A stretch of DNA of 64,000 nt from Neonectria sp. B-13 (GCA_002682825.1 NOKP01000003.1:1116001-1180000); one strand, 5' to 3'; shown: positions 22,126 to 36,723, numbered from the stretch's first letter. Numbers and translations are program-made. Notes: generated from the letters alone by a model not told the origin.

Positions 22126-22970
22126 TTAGCTGCTGGCCTCTGGATCCCCGGTAGACACCGGTTTCTTTCTGGGTCGTCCTATTGGACGAGGGTCGTCACA
22201 TTTTTTGATATGAGTAGTCACAAGGACTAGGGCATCTGAATAATTTTGAACGGCGTGTCCGCACATACAGGCGTATGAACCGTCACCTTGACATTCGCCC
22301 TGTTCAACGTGTTGTCGGAACTGATAAATTCGTTGAAACCTTGTTCCGCAACGACAATAGAAATATTCCGATAAATGTCGATCGGTTCTCAGATGCCGTT
22401 TGAAATCCTTCTTAGTTTTGAAAACGAATCGAGTCGAAAGGGGACAAGTCCCGCAATGATACAAACCAATAGACGCCTTGCTGTGGCAGGTTATGTAGTG
22501 CTCTCTGTGGTGACAAGAGAAGGTCAGCAAGTGGCATTCTGAAAAGTCAGGCTCGGCACTTACGCGAGAGGATCAATGAGATCAAAACGAGCTTGGCAAA
22601 GCTCGCAGACATAGCGTGACTGAGGTCCGGGCGACGTGGCTGATTGGCTAGCACTGATTCGCGCCGAAGCGGATAACGTGAAGGATGACCTGGGTGACGC
22701 CTGGGGGATACCCTGGGAAAGATCCGGAGTAGCGGATGGGGAACAAGAGGCAGCAATTGTAGGAGATAACGAGTGTTCGGCTGAGCCGTAACCTCCTGCA
22801 CACACAGTAGAGACGTCGCGGTTGGCAACGCTTGGCGGAGATTCGCTCAAAGCGTCGCGCGGTTTGGAGGTCTCGTGCTGATGCACTAGAGAGGCCGTTA
22901 TGGAAGGAACAACATAGAGATACCAGCAGAGGTCGTCGTTGACGCACCCACACTGCTTTAGGTGGTGATC
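22126..22970 (-). CDS. C2H2 zinc-finger protein, 5' end unresolved
   Basis: Probable nucleic-acid-binding protein. Two exons are clear: a segment ending at 22564 and a last exon 22504-22126, joined by a 59-nt intron. The junction restores RYVCELCQARFDLIDPLAEH as the first finger (C-x2-C...H-x4-H). It is followed by YHCGTCPLSTRF...HLRTDRH, then FYCRCGTRFQRIYQFRQHVE and YACMCGHAV...HIKKC. The tail IGRPRKKPVS looks like an AT-hook. A Ser/Pro-rich region precedes the fingers. Going upstream the frame stays open to about 22963 (CGCVNDDLCWYLY) but has no ATG, so a first exon must lie higher up. The candidate at 23296-22958 begins with ATG but is in another frame and no acceptable intron joins them. 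Confidence 0.65.
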
Positions 22971-23370
22971 ATGTTGGTGACTCTGTATGTCGAGAGCGCC
23001 GGAATGTCCGGCGCCTCAACAAGACTAGAGTGGGGAGAACAGGATGTTGGTTCGGGGGGCACCTCTCGACTGCAGGGGAAAGCTGGGGGCACGGAACGAT
23101 TAGCATATGTTCCGTAGTCTAGTACAAGAGGCGAAGAACGCAGAAGATTAACGTTACCAGTAGTTAAGGTGAAGATGGCTCTCGCCGTCCACACGCAACG
23201 GCGCTGGGCGTTGGAAAGAATGTTCAGACGAGACCGTAGAGAGGAAGAGGAGAAGGAAAAAGAGTCAGGCTGCAAGGCGGCACGAGTGAGATTCATAGAC
23301 TACTGGGGCAGGCCAGGTCAGCCGCAGCACCGTGGGCCGCCTCCGCATGTGGCTGACACTTGATGTGGCC

Positions 23371-23761
23371 AAAGGCCGTTTTTCTGATTCGCCGTCGCTC
23401 GCCCTTTGGCAAGGATTGTCTTGGCCTTGACGCGCAATGGCTCGTGTTGATTGGTTGGGACCTATTGTAGATGCATACAGAGCTGGTCTCGACTTGGGAG
23501 AGGCGTTGGGATTGTGGTGGCTTCGCTGTTTGTAAGAGTTGCGTCGAGGGCCTGTTTTCTCATTCGTTCGGTAATCATGGTCCGGTCTTTGGGTTGTTCT
23601 AGCATGGAATCCCTTGTAAGGTGAATCTCGAGGGCCTGTTCTCTGATTCGCTCGCATTTGCGTGCAATGCACAACAAGGTTGGTTTCATTGGCCCGTTAT
23701 TTTAGGGTGTTCATAATGAATACCTTGTAAAGTTGATCCGGAGGGCCCGTTTCCTCATTCG
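23371..23761. repeat. Degenerate repeat array, GAGGGCCTGTTTTCTCATTCG core
   Basis: A core of about 21 bp (positions 23371-23391, 23546-23566, 23630-23650 and 23741-23761) recurs with 2-5 mismatches, all in the same orientation. Copies 2-4 are each preceded by TTGTAA-like sequence, giving a conserved block of about 37 bp with spacing of 84 and 111 bp. A weaker copy lies near 24055. No coding potential follows the period. Confidence 0.6.
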
Positions 23762-24159
23762 CTGACTTGGCAAGATTCACCCCAAGCTTGATGTATAATC
23801 CGCGTGCATAATAACATGGCCAGTTATCTCATTGGACAGCCTGGACCGGCAGTTTGGCTCATCGCCCATCCACACGCTGTGATTCCCACAGGATGACAAT
23901 GCATGACGGTTGGGAATGCAAGCATCAGCCATGCGGCTCTTGAGAAACTGACCTTCAATTGGGCCTTTGTTGGGACTACCCTTGGGTCATGCTGCTGCTG
24001 TTCAATGTTGGGTTGCGCGGAGAGCGGGCCGGAAGACTGCTGCTCACAGGGCCTTTTATCTGAATGGTTGCTCCGCAGAACTGTAACCAGGGAGTCCACG
24101 ACAACTCAGGCCGGTGCTCAAAACGTCCAATCCCAAAACGGGCCCTTTGTTTAAGCGCG

Positions 24160-24495
24160 TTACTTTGTGAAACAAAATGATCCAGTCAGAGAGAACAATT
24201 CATTTGTTATTCTCATACCTGAAGGGAGGGACTTGGTCGTGTGAGCAGTTATAAGTATCATTCCCCCTACCTTAGTTATTTGCCATATAGATTTAACATT
24301 TGAATCCGATTTCTCCGCAAATCCCAGTTCATACATTTCTATCTTGACCTCTTGGTTCTCCTCTGACACAATACACAATGGGCCACGACCAGCATCAAGC
24401 TCCCGAAGGTTAGTCTTCATTTCTCCTGGTGCAACAAGTTTGACAACCATCTCTAATATACATGCCCTAGCTTCGTCTCCTCGACAAAACATCAT
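24160..24495 (-). CDS. Small hypothetical protein, doubtful
   Basis: Not recognised. A 111-residue frame starts with tandem ATGs and reads LVAPGEMKTNLRELDAGRGP and IVSEENQEVKIEMYELGFAE, which has protein-like composition. A GTAGGG...CCTTCAG segment inside it (about 24281-24231) could be an intron. There is no domain, no signal peptide and no neighbour logic. It may be a remnant. Confidence 0.25.
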   Translation of the reverse strand: MMFCRGDEARACILEMVVKLVAPGEMKTNLRELDAGRGPLCIVSEENQEVKIEMYELGFAEKSDSNVKSIWQITKVGGMILITAHTTKSLPSGMRITNELFSLTGSFCFTK

Positions 24496-25029
24496 GAGTT
24501 ACCAATTGGCCCAGTGGGTAAATGGGGATGTGAAAAGGGATCCTTGGAGTTCAGCTTCTTGCATGCCTTCTCCGAAACACGCCGAGGTGCCGCTCAAAGT
24601 CGACTTTTCCAAGCAGCAAGGCCACAGTGTCGAGGCTAATGTCGGGTCTGATGTGTGTCAGAAGGAGAAGAATGGTATTTGACCTGTGGTACGTCGGTTG
24701 GGGTGGGTAAAAGAATACAAATACGTAGGAAATATGGGCAATTGGCCAAGCAGTTGCCAACACTCGCTACTCTTGTTGTTGCAATAAAAAGGTGGTTCTC
24801 CATAATTGAGTTAATTGCACAGAGTACTTAGCGAAGTGAGCGTGTGGAAAGAAACCGGACGCACAGACAGACGTTGTTATTGTTGTTAGGTCAAGTGAAG
24901 CGCCGATTGCGGCTCAAAACAGTACCTATCAGCACGGACAGAAGCACCATTCTGGCCGACAAGACCCTGATCAACCACGCTGTTCAAACTCTCTCTTTTC
25001 AAGACTCTCTGGATTCGTCATGTGCTTCA

Positions 25030-25790
25030 ATCAGCTCCGAGATCTTGCCTGAGGCTCATGAAATCAAAGTCAAGGCGATACCTCTGGATGACGCTACTCT
25101 GTTAGAAATCAATGACGACCGGACACGCCTCATTCTCGCCCTCGAGTGGTTCAACGCAACCGCCTTGATCGATGAGGTGCTTGCCAGCGTGATCAAGGTT
25201 GGTACCTGAATTATCGGCGGTGTCGTGCCTGCCAAATATCTTGAGCAAGTCAAGTTGGAGACCGAGCCTTATCTCGATGGCTTCCTCCACAACCCTAACC
25301 ACACCGACGGGGTTTTTCTGCTGTGTAGGCCAAGTGTGTCATGGATCTCCTGGGTAAATCCAAGGCTTTTATCGAGAACGTCTTTAGTCAGAAGCGCTTC
25401 CGTGCCGTTGCCGGGCGAATCCTAGCACAGGAGCAGAAATTTTGAGTTGGCCAGAACATGATCTCGTCTACCTCCATGCTACAACTGAGCAGCACCCTCA
25501 TATTTTCTGTCCGACCCGGCGCCTCCACGCAGGACCTCCACTGAGATTTCATTCCAACGCATTCCAGAGTAAGACACCCGATCAGTATAAAATCGGCCAG
25601 GACACGGGCATTGCAATGTTAGTCGCCACCACTCCGCCGACAATGGACAAAGGCGCTAAACGCTTTATCCCTGGCTCGCACTTGTGTGACAGCCTCAAGC
25701 CGCCTGAGGAGTCTCTCACAGTGCCGGCTTTTTTGAACCCCGGTGACGGATTCATCTTCAACAATTCCGTGATGTGGTTAGTTGCCCAAT
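25030..25790 (+). pseudogene. Phytanoyl-CoA dioxygenase-like gene, broken by several stops
   Basis: A dead PhyH-superfamily (Fe(II)/2-oxoglutarate oxygenase-like) gene. One reads EWFNATALIDEVLASVIKVG, a TGA (25207), then IIGGVVPAKYLEQVKLETEP. After a frame change and a TAG come MDLLGKSKAFIENVF and RAVAGRILAQEQKF, with a second TGA at 25443. Next is LIFSVRPGASTQDLH with a TGA at 25542 exactly where LHRDD would carry the iron-binding His-x-Asp. A further shift near 25570 leads to KIGQDTGIAMLVATT and GAKRFIPGSHLCDS...NPGDGFIFNNSVMW. The three TGA codons are one C-to-T change from the Arg codon CGA. The C-terminal quarter is missing. Ends are approximate. Confidence 0.75.
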
Positions 25791-25799
25791 CCCTAGGAG

Positions 25800-28943
<3,144 letters not shown>

Positions 28944-30334
28944 GTCAGCATTCTGAGGATGGAAGCGGTTTGAGATGGGCCACGAATGTGGAGGGTGCAG
29001 AATGAAATTGCGGTTCTTTTTCGTTTTAGCATTTAGTCGTGATCATTCAATACACCCTTATGACAAATTGCAAGCTTAACCCATCGCTTGAACACCGAAT
29101 GTGAATGATACCTACCAACTGTTTAAAACCTACCAATTACGACAGCTCGTAGTGACTTAAGCTGCATCAATCCTGATGAAGAACGTATAATTGGTCTGTG
29201 AGCGTGAACTTTTATCAAGCGTTGCTCCAGGAGCTGCTACGTGCCGACTAGCATATCAAATCAGGCGTGTTTCCATTCGTCTGAACAGAAGGCCACTTAA
29301 CGACCATGCCCCCCGACGCAGCCCTATATTAAGGAAAGAAGGTTACATGGCATCAATGGAAGTCAGAGATGGTCAACAAGCTGCATGAATATGCTGGTAC
29401 ACTGAGTAGTTCTGTATCACAGTTTAAATATGTGTACTCTTATCCATCGGAAGAGTAACGGAGGATTCGTGGAGACTGAAGCGAAAAGGGTAGAGGGCCA
29501 CCCTGCCTCGCTTCTCAATCGCCTGGACCTATTATATAGAGACCGAGAACGTGAATGGAAGGCTATAAAACCTCACTCAAAGAGAGAATAACTCTCTTGC
29601 TGCCTTCTACCCCCAATTCGAGAGCGAGATTGCCAATGCAAATGCAGAAGCATGGCCTAATGATACGAAAACCTCATACGTCCAACATGCCTTGGACCAT
29701 AAATAAAGATAATGCTCATGCTAGTAAATAGGGCTGAGATTAACTCTTACATCAGCTTTGTAAGTAGCAGGAGTAGGAGCTAATCAACTTTCACCCACTG
29801 CCCCTAGCAGTCATGCCCAACTAGAAGTAAAGAGAGGATATAATAGAACAGGACTCGAACCCCTGGGCTCAATATAGGTCAGCGCGTCAAGGCCCAGGAG
29901 GAACAACAATCTTAAAGAATATCACGCACCCACCACACCACACACCACACTAACAGCCGGCCCCGGCCCAGTAGCCCGCCTGCGCGCCACCGAAGGCCCC
30001 ACTTTTTAGAATACCTCGATGTATTATTACCTAATCACTCCCTCCATCAGGCTGCTGGGGGAGGAAGGCTGGGAGAATGAGGCTATTCGCACCTCGCTGT
30101 TGGCGTGTGTGCGTGGGCGCTGGCTGGAGGTGAGGGCCTTACTTTACAGTAGAGCTCCTTGTGGAGCTTGTATAACTTATGCTTAGTCAACGGGTACACT
30201 GTGCCCAAGTCTGTGCTTAAGTGGGCCGAATATTGTCAGGCCACTTGCTGAAAAGTTTGCCAAAGGATTCTTTTTTCTTTTACCCCTCTAAATTGAACAT
30301 AAACAATCGTTTGTGTTCAGCCAGTAAACTCACA
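28944..30334. other. Gene-free stretch with retrotransposon scraps
   Basis: Contains one gag-like fragment (29611-29706), TATA-like strings (29529, 29562) that could derive from an LTR, and a tRNA-T-arm-like string near 29850 that does not fold into a full tRNA. GC-rich DNA at 29950-30000 precedes the OLA1 promoter. No intact gene. Confidence 0.5.
29611..29706 (+). mobile_element. Retrotransposon gag-like fragment
   Basis: A 31-codon stretch reads FESEIANANAEAWPNDTK followed by TSYVQHAL, matching the pattern of the fungal gypsy gag core (phenylalanine-Glu, small residues, WP, Lys, then a Leu-containing helix). It ends at a TAA. No further gag or pol sequence was seen. Assigned by pattern only. 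Confidence 0.35.
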
Positions 30335-32052
30335 ATGGCTCCTAAGAAGGTTGAAGCTGTCCAGGACAATGTCGTTGCTTTCGGAAGGGTTCGCAAGAAC
30401 CTGAAGATGGGATGCGTTGGTCTGCCTAATGTGGGAAAGTCGAGTCTGTTCAATCTTTTGACCGAACAGAGCGCCGCCGCAGAGAACTACCCCTTTTGTA
30501 CGATTGAGCCCAATGAGGCGAGATGTGCTGTTCCCGACATTCGATACGTAAGTCGAAACACTCTATAGCAAGCTTATTCTACTTGTGCTGTTTTATACTT
30601 GAAATGGAGATGAATGAATGGCTAAAGTAAGCAACACGTATAGGACTTTCTTTGTGACCTTTGGAAGCCGCCGTCCATGTACCCAGCGTATCTGCAGGTC
30701 ACAGATATTGCCGGCCTGATCAAGGGTGCTTCCCAAGGAGAGGGACTTGGAAATGCTTTCCTGTCTCATATCCAGGCCGTTGACGGCATGTTCCACATTG
30801 TCAGGTACGGCATCCGTCGCAAAAATGCCGCGCTTTCATACTAACTCCGACTTTGTAACAGAGCATTCGACAACGACGAAGTTTTGCATGTCGATGACTC
30901 GATCGATCCCGTCCGGGACTTGAGTCAGTTCATCTAGGTCCCCTAAGATGACGAAATTAATCGGTTCATCTTCTAGACACCATCCAAAGCGAGCTTTGCA
31001 AGAAAGATCTCGGTTTGTTTTGCCCTTTGAATCGTCTTGACTCCAGCTAACCCCCGTTTAGATATTCTGCGGAAGACGGTCATTGCCGAGGAGGCAATCG
31101 TCAAAAAGGCAGGTGGCAAATACAAGATGCTACCTCTCTTCACAGAGACAACGACAAAGATCCAAGCAGTGAGCCCAAAATTCCCAGTCTTATAGGTCTA
31201 ACCATTTAGATGTGCTTACAATCGTAAAATAGATGTTGGAAAAGGATCAGCCAGTCAGAGATGGAAGCTGGACACCGGCCGAGATTGCACTCATCAACGA
31301 GAAGATACAGCTGATCACCACGAAGCCAACCATCTACCTTGTCAACTTGACAATGAAGGATTACCTCAGACAGAAGAGCAAGTACCTGCCGCTCATAGCC
31401 AAGTGGGTCACCGAGCACGGAGGTGTTCCCCGAGACATTGTTCCCTTCTCCGTTGAGTTTGAGGAGAAGGTTTACAGTATGAAAGATGATCCCGCTGCAC
31501 AAGCCGCGTTCCTCAAGGAGAGCAAAGTCAAGTCAAAACTGGACAAAATCATCACTGAAGGATTCACTAAGCTTGGCTTGCAATACTACTTCACCGGTTT
31601 GTTCATCATCCGCCACCCCTAGATGAATCTCACGCTGACTTGTACATAGCCGGTGAGAAGGAAATCAGATGCTGGACTGTCCCAAGAGGGTGCCTAGCAC
31701 CACAAGCTGCTGGAGCCATCCACGGCGATTTCGAGAAGGGATTTATCAAGGCTGAAGTGGTCACGTACCAAGATTTCCACGATCTTTGTGAAGGCGGCAA
31801 GTCCATGGGCCCAATCAAGGCTGCCGGGAAATACCGCCAAGAAGGAAAGACTTATGTACGTACTCGGATTCCTCCTGATGCTGCAGCAGCTAACTTGATA
31901 TTTTCCCAGGTTGTCCAAGATGGAGACATTATCCACTTCCAATTCAGTAAGTTACAACTCATCACCCATACTACTATTTCCAGTTATTTTAGTCGTATTT
32001 GTTGTAGCAAAGAGCTGACTGTCTGTTTCTAGACGTTTTGAAAAAGAAATAG
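30335..32052 (+). CDS. OLA1: Obg-like ATPase 1 (OLA1/YchF family), 9 exons
   Basis: Cytosolic P-loop NTPase of the YchF/OLA1 group, which hydrolyses ATP and binds ribosomes or the proteasome. Exons are 30335-30547, 30644-30804, 30862-30923, 30977-31012, 31062-31168, 31233-31596, 31650-31855, 31910-31946 and 32033-32052, giving 401 aa, the normal length. G1 is GLPNVGKSS. Switch [19 protein letters not shown] has no catalytic Gln, as usual for this group. The G4 position is NLTMKD, the altered motif that gives ATP preference. The C-terminal TGS domain includes [33 protein letters not shown] and [14 protein letters not shown]. The coiled-coil insertion ([13 protein letters not shown]...) is more divergent than the rest, so this could be a second, diverged copy; that needs a genome search. 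Confidence 0.93.
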
Positions 32053-32201
32053 ATCTACTTGACTTATATGTTTAGAAGTACATTTATCTTTATCTAGATT
32101 ACATTTTCATCGGATATACACTCTAGTATTTGCCTCTTAGTGTTAATAAGGGCTTGAAGTCTCAATATGTGAAAGGATTTTATTTATAGGTTCTACAGGT
32201 C

Positions 32202-32345
32202 TGTCACGGGCCAGGAACGAGAAATCGGTCCGCATCCCAGGGGCACTTAGGACCTTCTTTCTTTCTTCTTTATCTTCAATGTGAATAGCATCCTGGAGTA
32301 GATAACTGGGATTCAACTATTAGACACCGTCCACATACACCAAAG
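32202..32345 (+). mobile_element. Gypsy-type LTR fragment
   Basis: TGTCACGGGCCAGGAACG starts at 32202 and resembles the 5' end of fungal Ty3/gypsy LTRs. It is followed by a CT-rich tract and, 70 bases after the presumed LTR end, by a gag-like start (32416). The 3' border is inferred. No second LTR lies in the window, so this is a 5' fragment, not a complete element. Confidence 0.4.
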
Positions 32346-32415
32346 ATCATTTTATTTGCATACCCAGAGTACTTATTATTTTATTATCGAGGACTTTGAG
32401 CTAGGAGCCGACGGA

Positions 32416-32574
32416 ATGGATCACGCCAACCCAACTAACACCCTCGAAGCTATAATGCAATAGCTCGGGAGCATACGAGAGGAAAATGCAGAGCTTAGAA
32501 GAACGCTATTTGTGAACGAAGAAGAGTTTAGGTTGAAGTTACAAGCCATTGAAACGGCAGTCCACGAGAGATGA
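32416..32574 (+). pseudogene. Truncated retrotransposon gag start with in-frame stop
   Basis: A 53-codon frame begins MDHANPTNTLEAIMQ, hits TAG at codon 16 (a C-to-T change from CAG, as in Gln), then LGSIREENAELRRTLFVNEE and a terminal TGA. The start, the acidic coiled-coil-like helix and the position after an LTR-like sequence match gag of fungal gypsy elements. The rest of the element is missing; the dioxygenase gene ends 120 bp downstream. Confidence 0.45.
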
Positions 32575-32693
32575 ACCAATACCGCTATACCCCAAGCGGA
32601 CTCAGTATCGCAACACCCCGAGAAGGAGTTAGCATCCTATCCCGCACCGCCGTCAAATTTTCGAATAAGAACTGATCGTAGACAACCACCTGC

Positions 32694-33881
32694 TTATGCC
32701 TCCTCCTTTTTAGTAGCCAGAGACATGTCAAACTCCAGCTCCCACTCTGCCTCGGGGTCTCCTTTCCTTGGCGTGAATGTAACAGTGAGGCCCTCCTTGA
32801 CGGCGAAGACGGTGTCGTCGCCAAGATATTTGGAATCAGAGTCAAAGATCTGTGTTGTGACGCTCTTGAAACCATCCGCAATGACCTATCATTAATCCGG
32901 GTTAATTCGTATTCAATGTGGATCTTTTACTCGGGGGTAATTTGAGGAAGACTCACCATGAAATGGAGGTGTGCTGGTCGGTAGATGTGTCTGTCGAGCA
33001 TGCGAAGAAGCTTGCCAGCAGGACCATCTTCAGGGATCTGATGAAGATAATTACGGTTAGCAAGGAACTCGATTCCTGCAGCAGGGATACTGACGGGATA
33101 TGGTGTGGGCTTCAAGCAGTAGAATGAATAGCGACCCTGGTCATCAGTGATGAACTTTCCTCGCAAATTGCAGTCGCGCTGGTCGGCATCCTGTTGTTCA
33201 TAGAGGCCTGATAGCGTGGTTAGAACAATAAGAAAAGAGGTGTTTGATTCGTCATCGTTGTCTCAATGATACACAACTTACCATTTGTTGATGCCTGCCA
33301 AACCTCGACAGAAGCGTTGGGAATGGGCTTCCCAGTCTCTGCAGAAGTGATAGTCCCGTAGAGGAAGCTGACAATGCCATCCTTGGGTGATTCAAAGGAG
33401 ATGGTGGTGCCGTTCGGGCGGGTGGGTGTATCGGCGCGCCAGAAAGGTCCCAGAATAGCCGTGAGCGTCCCCGATTTGGCATCCTTTGCGGCTGCCCGGT
33501 GAGTGATGTCATCCACGAGTCTACGTTGTTAGCTTGACGTAGTAGCGATCCGAATTGTTCGGCCACCTACGTCTCAAGACCAATAACGTCGCACATTAAC
33601 TGTCCCTCGTTCCGGCGGTCGTTGCTCATCTGGCCAGCCTGGTTGATCATGCTCACGGCGAGCAACCATTCGTCGACGGTGAGGTTTACCTCTCGCGCAA
33701 AATCATGGATGTGTTGAACAAAGGAGCCCATGACCTCCCGTAGTCGGGGATCTGTGCCGGGTCCGAAGGAATTGATGACATGCGAGGTGAATTCTTGGCC
33801 GAGCCCATTTTCGGCGGCAGCTTGGGGCTCGCTCGTGAGCGATGCCGACTTCACGGCGGTCTCCTTGGTCTGGGTGGGCAT
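32694..33881 (-). CDS. Intradiol ring-cleavage dioxygenase, 4 exons
   Basis: Non-haem Fe(III) dioxygenase that opens catechol or hydroxyquinol between the two hydroxyls to give cis,cis-muconate or maleylacetate. Exons are 33881-33571, 33520-33282, 33207-32957 and 32885-32694, giving 330 aa. An N-terminal helical dioxygenase domain (FVQHIHDFAREVNLTVDEWL, the linker used for dimerisation) precedes the beta-sandwich core with ILGPFWRADTP and VEVWQASTNGLYEQQD. Iron ligands expected: Tyr in GLYEQQ, Tyr in PTPYPVS, and both His of RPAHLHFMV. The N-terminal domain excludes the short fungal catechol dioxygenase-like proteins that lack it; the catechol and hydroxyquinol types cannot be separated here. 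It is in a tight cluster with the CoA-transferase and hydrolase. Confidence 0.9.
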
Positions 33882-34583
33882 GTTGATAAGTCCCGCTGGG
33901 TATTTGAGGGCCTGGTGATTACGACAGACTTGAAAAAGAGGCAACGGGGGTCTGAATTGACGGTAAGATGGGTAGTAAACCGACGAAAGGGAGGAGAGTC
34001 GAGACTGTTATATGTTGTCCGAGATGCGGATATGTGGCGCCCGGCGGATTTACGGGCGGGAACGCGGGGCACTGTTTTCGGTGCGAATAGCGACGATCCG
34101 ACCTCGTACGTTTAAGCAGCGCAACGTACATGACAAACGCAGCAACCATGATTGCTGCGCACGGGATAAACGAGCACCCCGCAACATGGCGAGTCCCGTG
34201 GGGAAAGGCGGGGATCGAATGGCGAGGAATGGCGAGCTTCCCATGTGTATGCAACCCTGGGGCTTAGTTTGGTTTCGGATACGGGGTTTTGTATACGAAA
34301 GCCGCGATCCGACGCCCTTTGCCGACGCTGGCGGCAAACCCCCGATGATGATTTGTTGACCGCTTCCACGGTTGTAACGTCAGTGAGGGGCTGGGATGGA
34401 CATTCGGGAGTCCAGGTAGATTTGCAGATTGGCTGCATCCTGTCTAAATGCCGTCCATCTCGAGTCCAACGGTTGATCAGACTCATGGATATTCAATGAT
34501 GGCCAACGGATTATCTATCTATCGCCAAATCACAATTGAAGGGGGAGCAAACCACTGGCAATAAAAGTAAATACTGTAAAATA
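33882..34583. other. Spacer between dioxygenase and CoA-transferase 3' end
   Basis: Both flanking genes are on the minus strand: this is the promoter of the dioxygenase and the 3' flank of the CoA-transferase. CGG/CCG triplets are common (for example CGGATTTACGG near 34049), but no single palindrome stands out. No gene. Confidence 0.4.
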
Positions 34584-36502
34584 CTAGGCTGTCTTCCTAT
34601 AATCTTCATCTCCACCAAAATCCCATTGCGCCTTGTCAGTCCCGTTAGGACGGCTCGCCCGACTAAAGCCAATATTCAGATCGTCAACTTGAACCACCGG
34701 CAAAACAGCTTGAACATCCGCCTTGTAGGCAGCCGAGTACCACTTATCCAGCAAACCAGTGTTGTTGAATATCTCAGGGCACGTCACCCTCATTCTGCGC
34801 ATCGCAGTGCCGGAAATCTGGTCGACGCTGTGTCCATGCCTCAAGGCCAAGAAGTCCTCGCCGGCATCCTTTCGCATCTGCTCCTTCACTTCCTCCGAGT
34901 ACAGTCCAGCTTTGAACAGCAAGAGGTCATACTGCAGAAGAGATGCCTTTCCATGCCATGAGCCTCCTTGTGTTGCTCGGTGGTAAAGTCCTGTCAACGC
35001 CGCAATCGCACCGATGCATCCCGTTCCGTAGTCGGAAATTGGAAAGGGCGGCACGACAGGTTCATCCAAACCCATGAATTTGCCTTGTTCCCATGCAACG
35101 CCGGTGACCTAAATCCAACTGTCAGCCATGCCTTCCAAAAACCATCTGTCGACGAAGGGTGACGGGAGCAGGGAAACCTACGCAGTCTGCAATTTGCTGC
35201 CAGCCGGGTCTGTTCGCCCATTCGCCCTGGTAGCCGAAACAGTTTTCGTTGACATATACATATCCCTTTCCTCTCGCTTTAGCCAACTTGGCCAACGAAG
35301 CAGCGCCGTAGCCGAGACGATCCAGAGCACCCGGACGATATCCATCAACAACCACATCCGCCTCCGCGAGGAGAGCATCGAACTTTTCTCGCCCTTCGGG
35401 TGTTTTGAGATCTAGCTCTGCGGCATGCTTTCCCATGTTTCCATCTACTTGGAAAAAGGGAACATCGCTCAAGTTAGGGCTGGTTATCTTCAGCACGTCT
35501 GCGCCATATTCTCCCAGAATTCGCGTGATGATGGGTCCGGCAATGATCCGACACAGTTCGAGAACTTTGACGCCGGCAAGGACCTTGCATTTCTGACCGG
35601 GAGTGCTTGGGGCTAATGGGGATTTTGGCGTCTCGCTCTCTAGACTTTCAACTGTCCAAGGTTGTAGCTTGATATTCGTCTTACCCTGCGCAAAGACAAT
35701 TCTCTCATGTTAGCAAGCCGTGACAGTGATGACCATGTGCTGGTGATAAAGCAACTTACGTGTGGTGTGCGCAAGAACTCTTCGTGCTTAAGTGCAGGAA
35801 TACCAGCCTGGCGGTTCTTGGTATTGAGCTCCTCCAATTCCTCCGTAGAGAAGTTCTTCACAGCACCCTCAATTACGCGAACAATATCTTCGTGCTCTTC
35901 CAAATCTGGCCTGAAAGCTTCAAGTCCAATCATACCAAGCGTCGTGGAAGCCTCGAGAGAACCGTGGATGTGGTAATACTGCCCTGGGGCCTTGGTCTCG
36001 TAAAGATTAGCAGACATGCGCCGGTATGGATTTGATTGTGCTCGGAGCAAATCGGTATCTATTTGCTGTTAATGTCTGCGCATTTCATCCCAGCAGAAGC
36101 GTTTCAGGCGTCAGAAATCATGGACGTACCCTTCAAAAGACTCTTAACACCGGGGTCGAGTTTTCCAAGGCCTCCAACCGTTGCCAGGTAAGCTTGACAC
36201 AGAAAGGCTGTGGTCTTTTCCAAATCCACGACAATCTTCCGCTTCCTGGAAGCTCCATCCTTAAGATCGGCCAGGAGACATGCAACGGCGCCTTCGACTG
36301 CTTTCAGCGCAGCGGCTGTCTCTGTTTCTTTGAATGGGATGGGGAAGTAGGGGAAGTCACGCGCGGCTGTGAACTTGATCTGCGGCACAAGATCACGTAC
36401 GGCTGGGGGAAGCGACACCGAGTCGACCTGGTCGCAAAGCAATTCCAAGATGCGACTAGTCTCCGCCACAGAGGAGTACGAATGTGCTTTGTCGACGGTC
36501 AT
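34584..36502 (-). CDS. Family III CoA-transferase (CaiB/BaiF type), 4 exons
   Basis: Transfers CoA between carboxylates, presumably activating a ring-cleavage acid. Exons are 36502-36130, 36058-35760, 35685-35182 and 35108-34584, giving 566 aa. The CaiB/BaiF core is seen in GVKVLELCRIIAGPIITRIL (N-terminal fold), GADVLKITSPNLSD, the conserved Asp/Gly region around LDLKTPEGREKFDALLAEAD, VVVDGYRPGALDRLGYG and ISDYGTGCIGAIAALTGLYH. About 190 residues precede the core, with YHIHGSLEASTTLGMIGLEA; this longer two-part layout is typical of fungal relatives. The catalytic Asp cannot be assigned with certainty from sequence alone. It lies 700 bp from the dioxygenase and shares a promoter region with the divergent lactonase-like hydrolase. 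Confidence 0.86.
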
Positions 36503-36723
36503 GTTTGTTCTTTTTCGATCAGGTAGCACTAGCTGGGATTGAGCCGTGAAGCGGTTTCTGTCAAAGTACAAGCATCTTTCTTTATACAAGACGTCCCTCG
36601 TGCTCCACCACATCCGGCCACAGAAATCGTTCATCTTAGCACCAATAACGTCTGCGCGGACCCAGAACTTTTATCCAAGGCGGAACATCGAAGCAGCTAG
36701 TGCAGTAGTGGGAGGACGCGGCC

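Noticed and set aside
29820..29910. tRNA gene on the minus strand
   Set aside because: CAGGGGTTCGAGTCCTG pairs as a T arm, but no matching acceptor stem, D arm or anticodon arm could be folded upstream.
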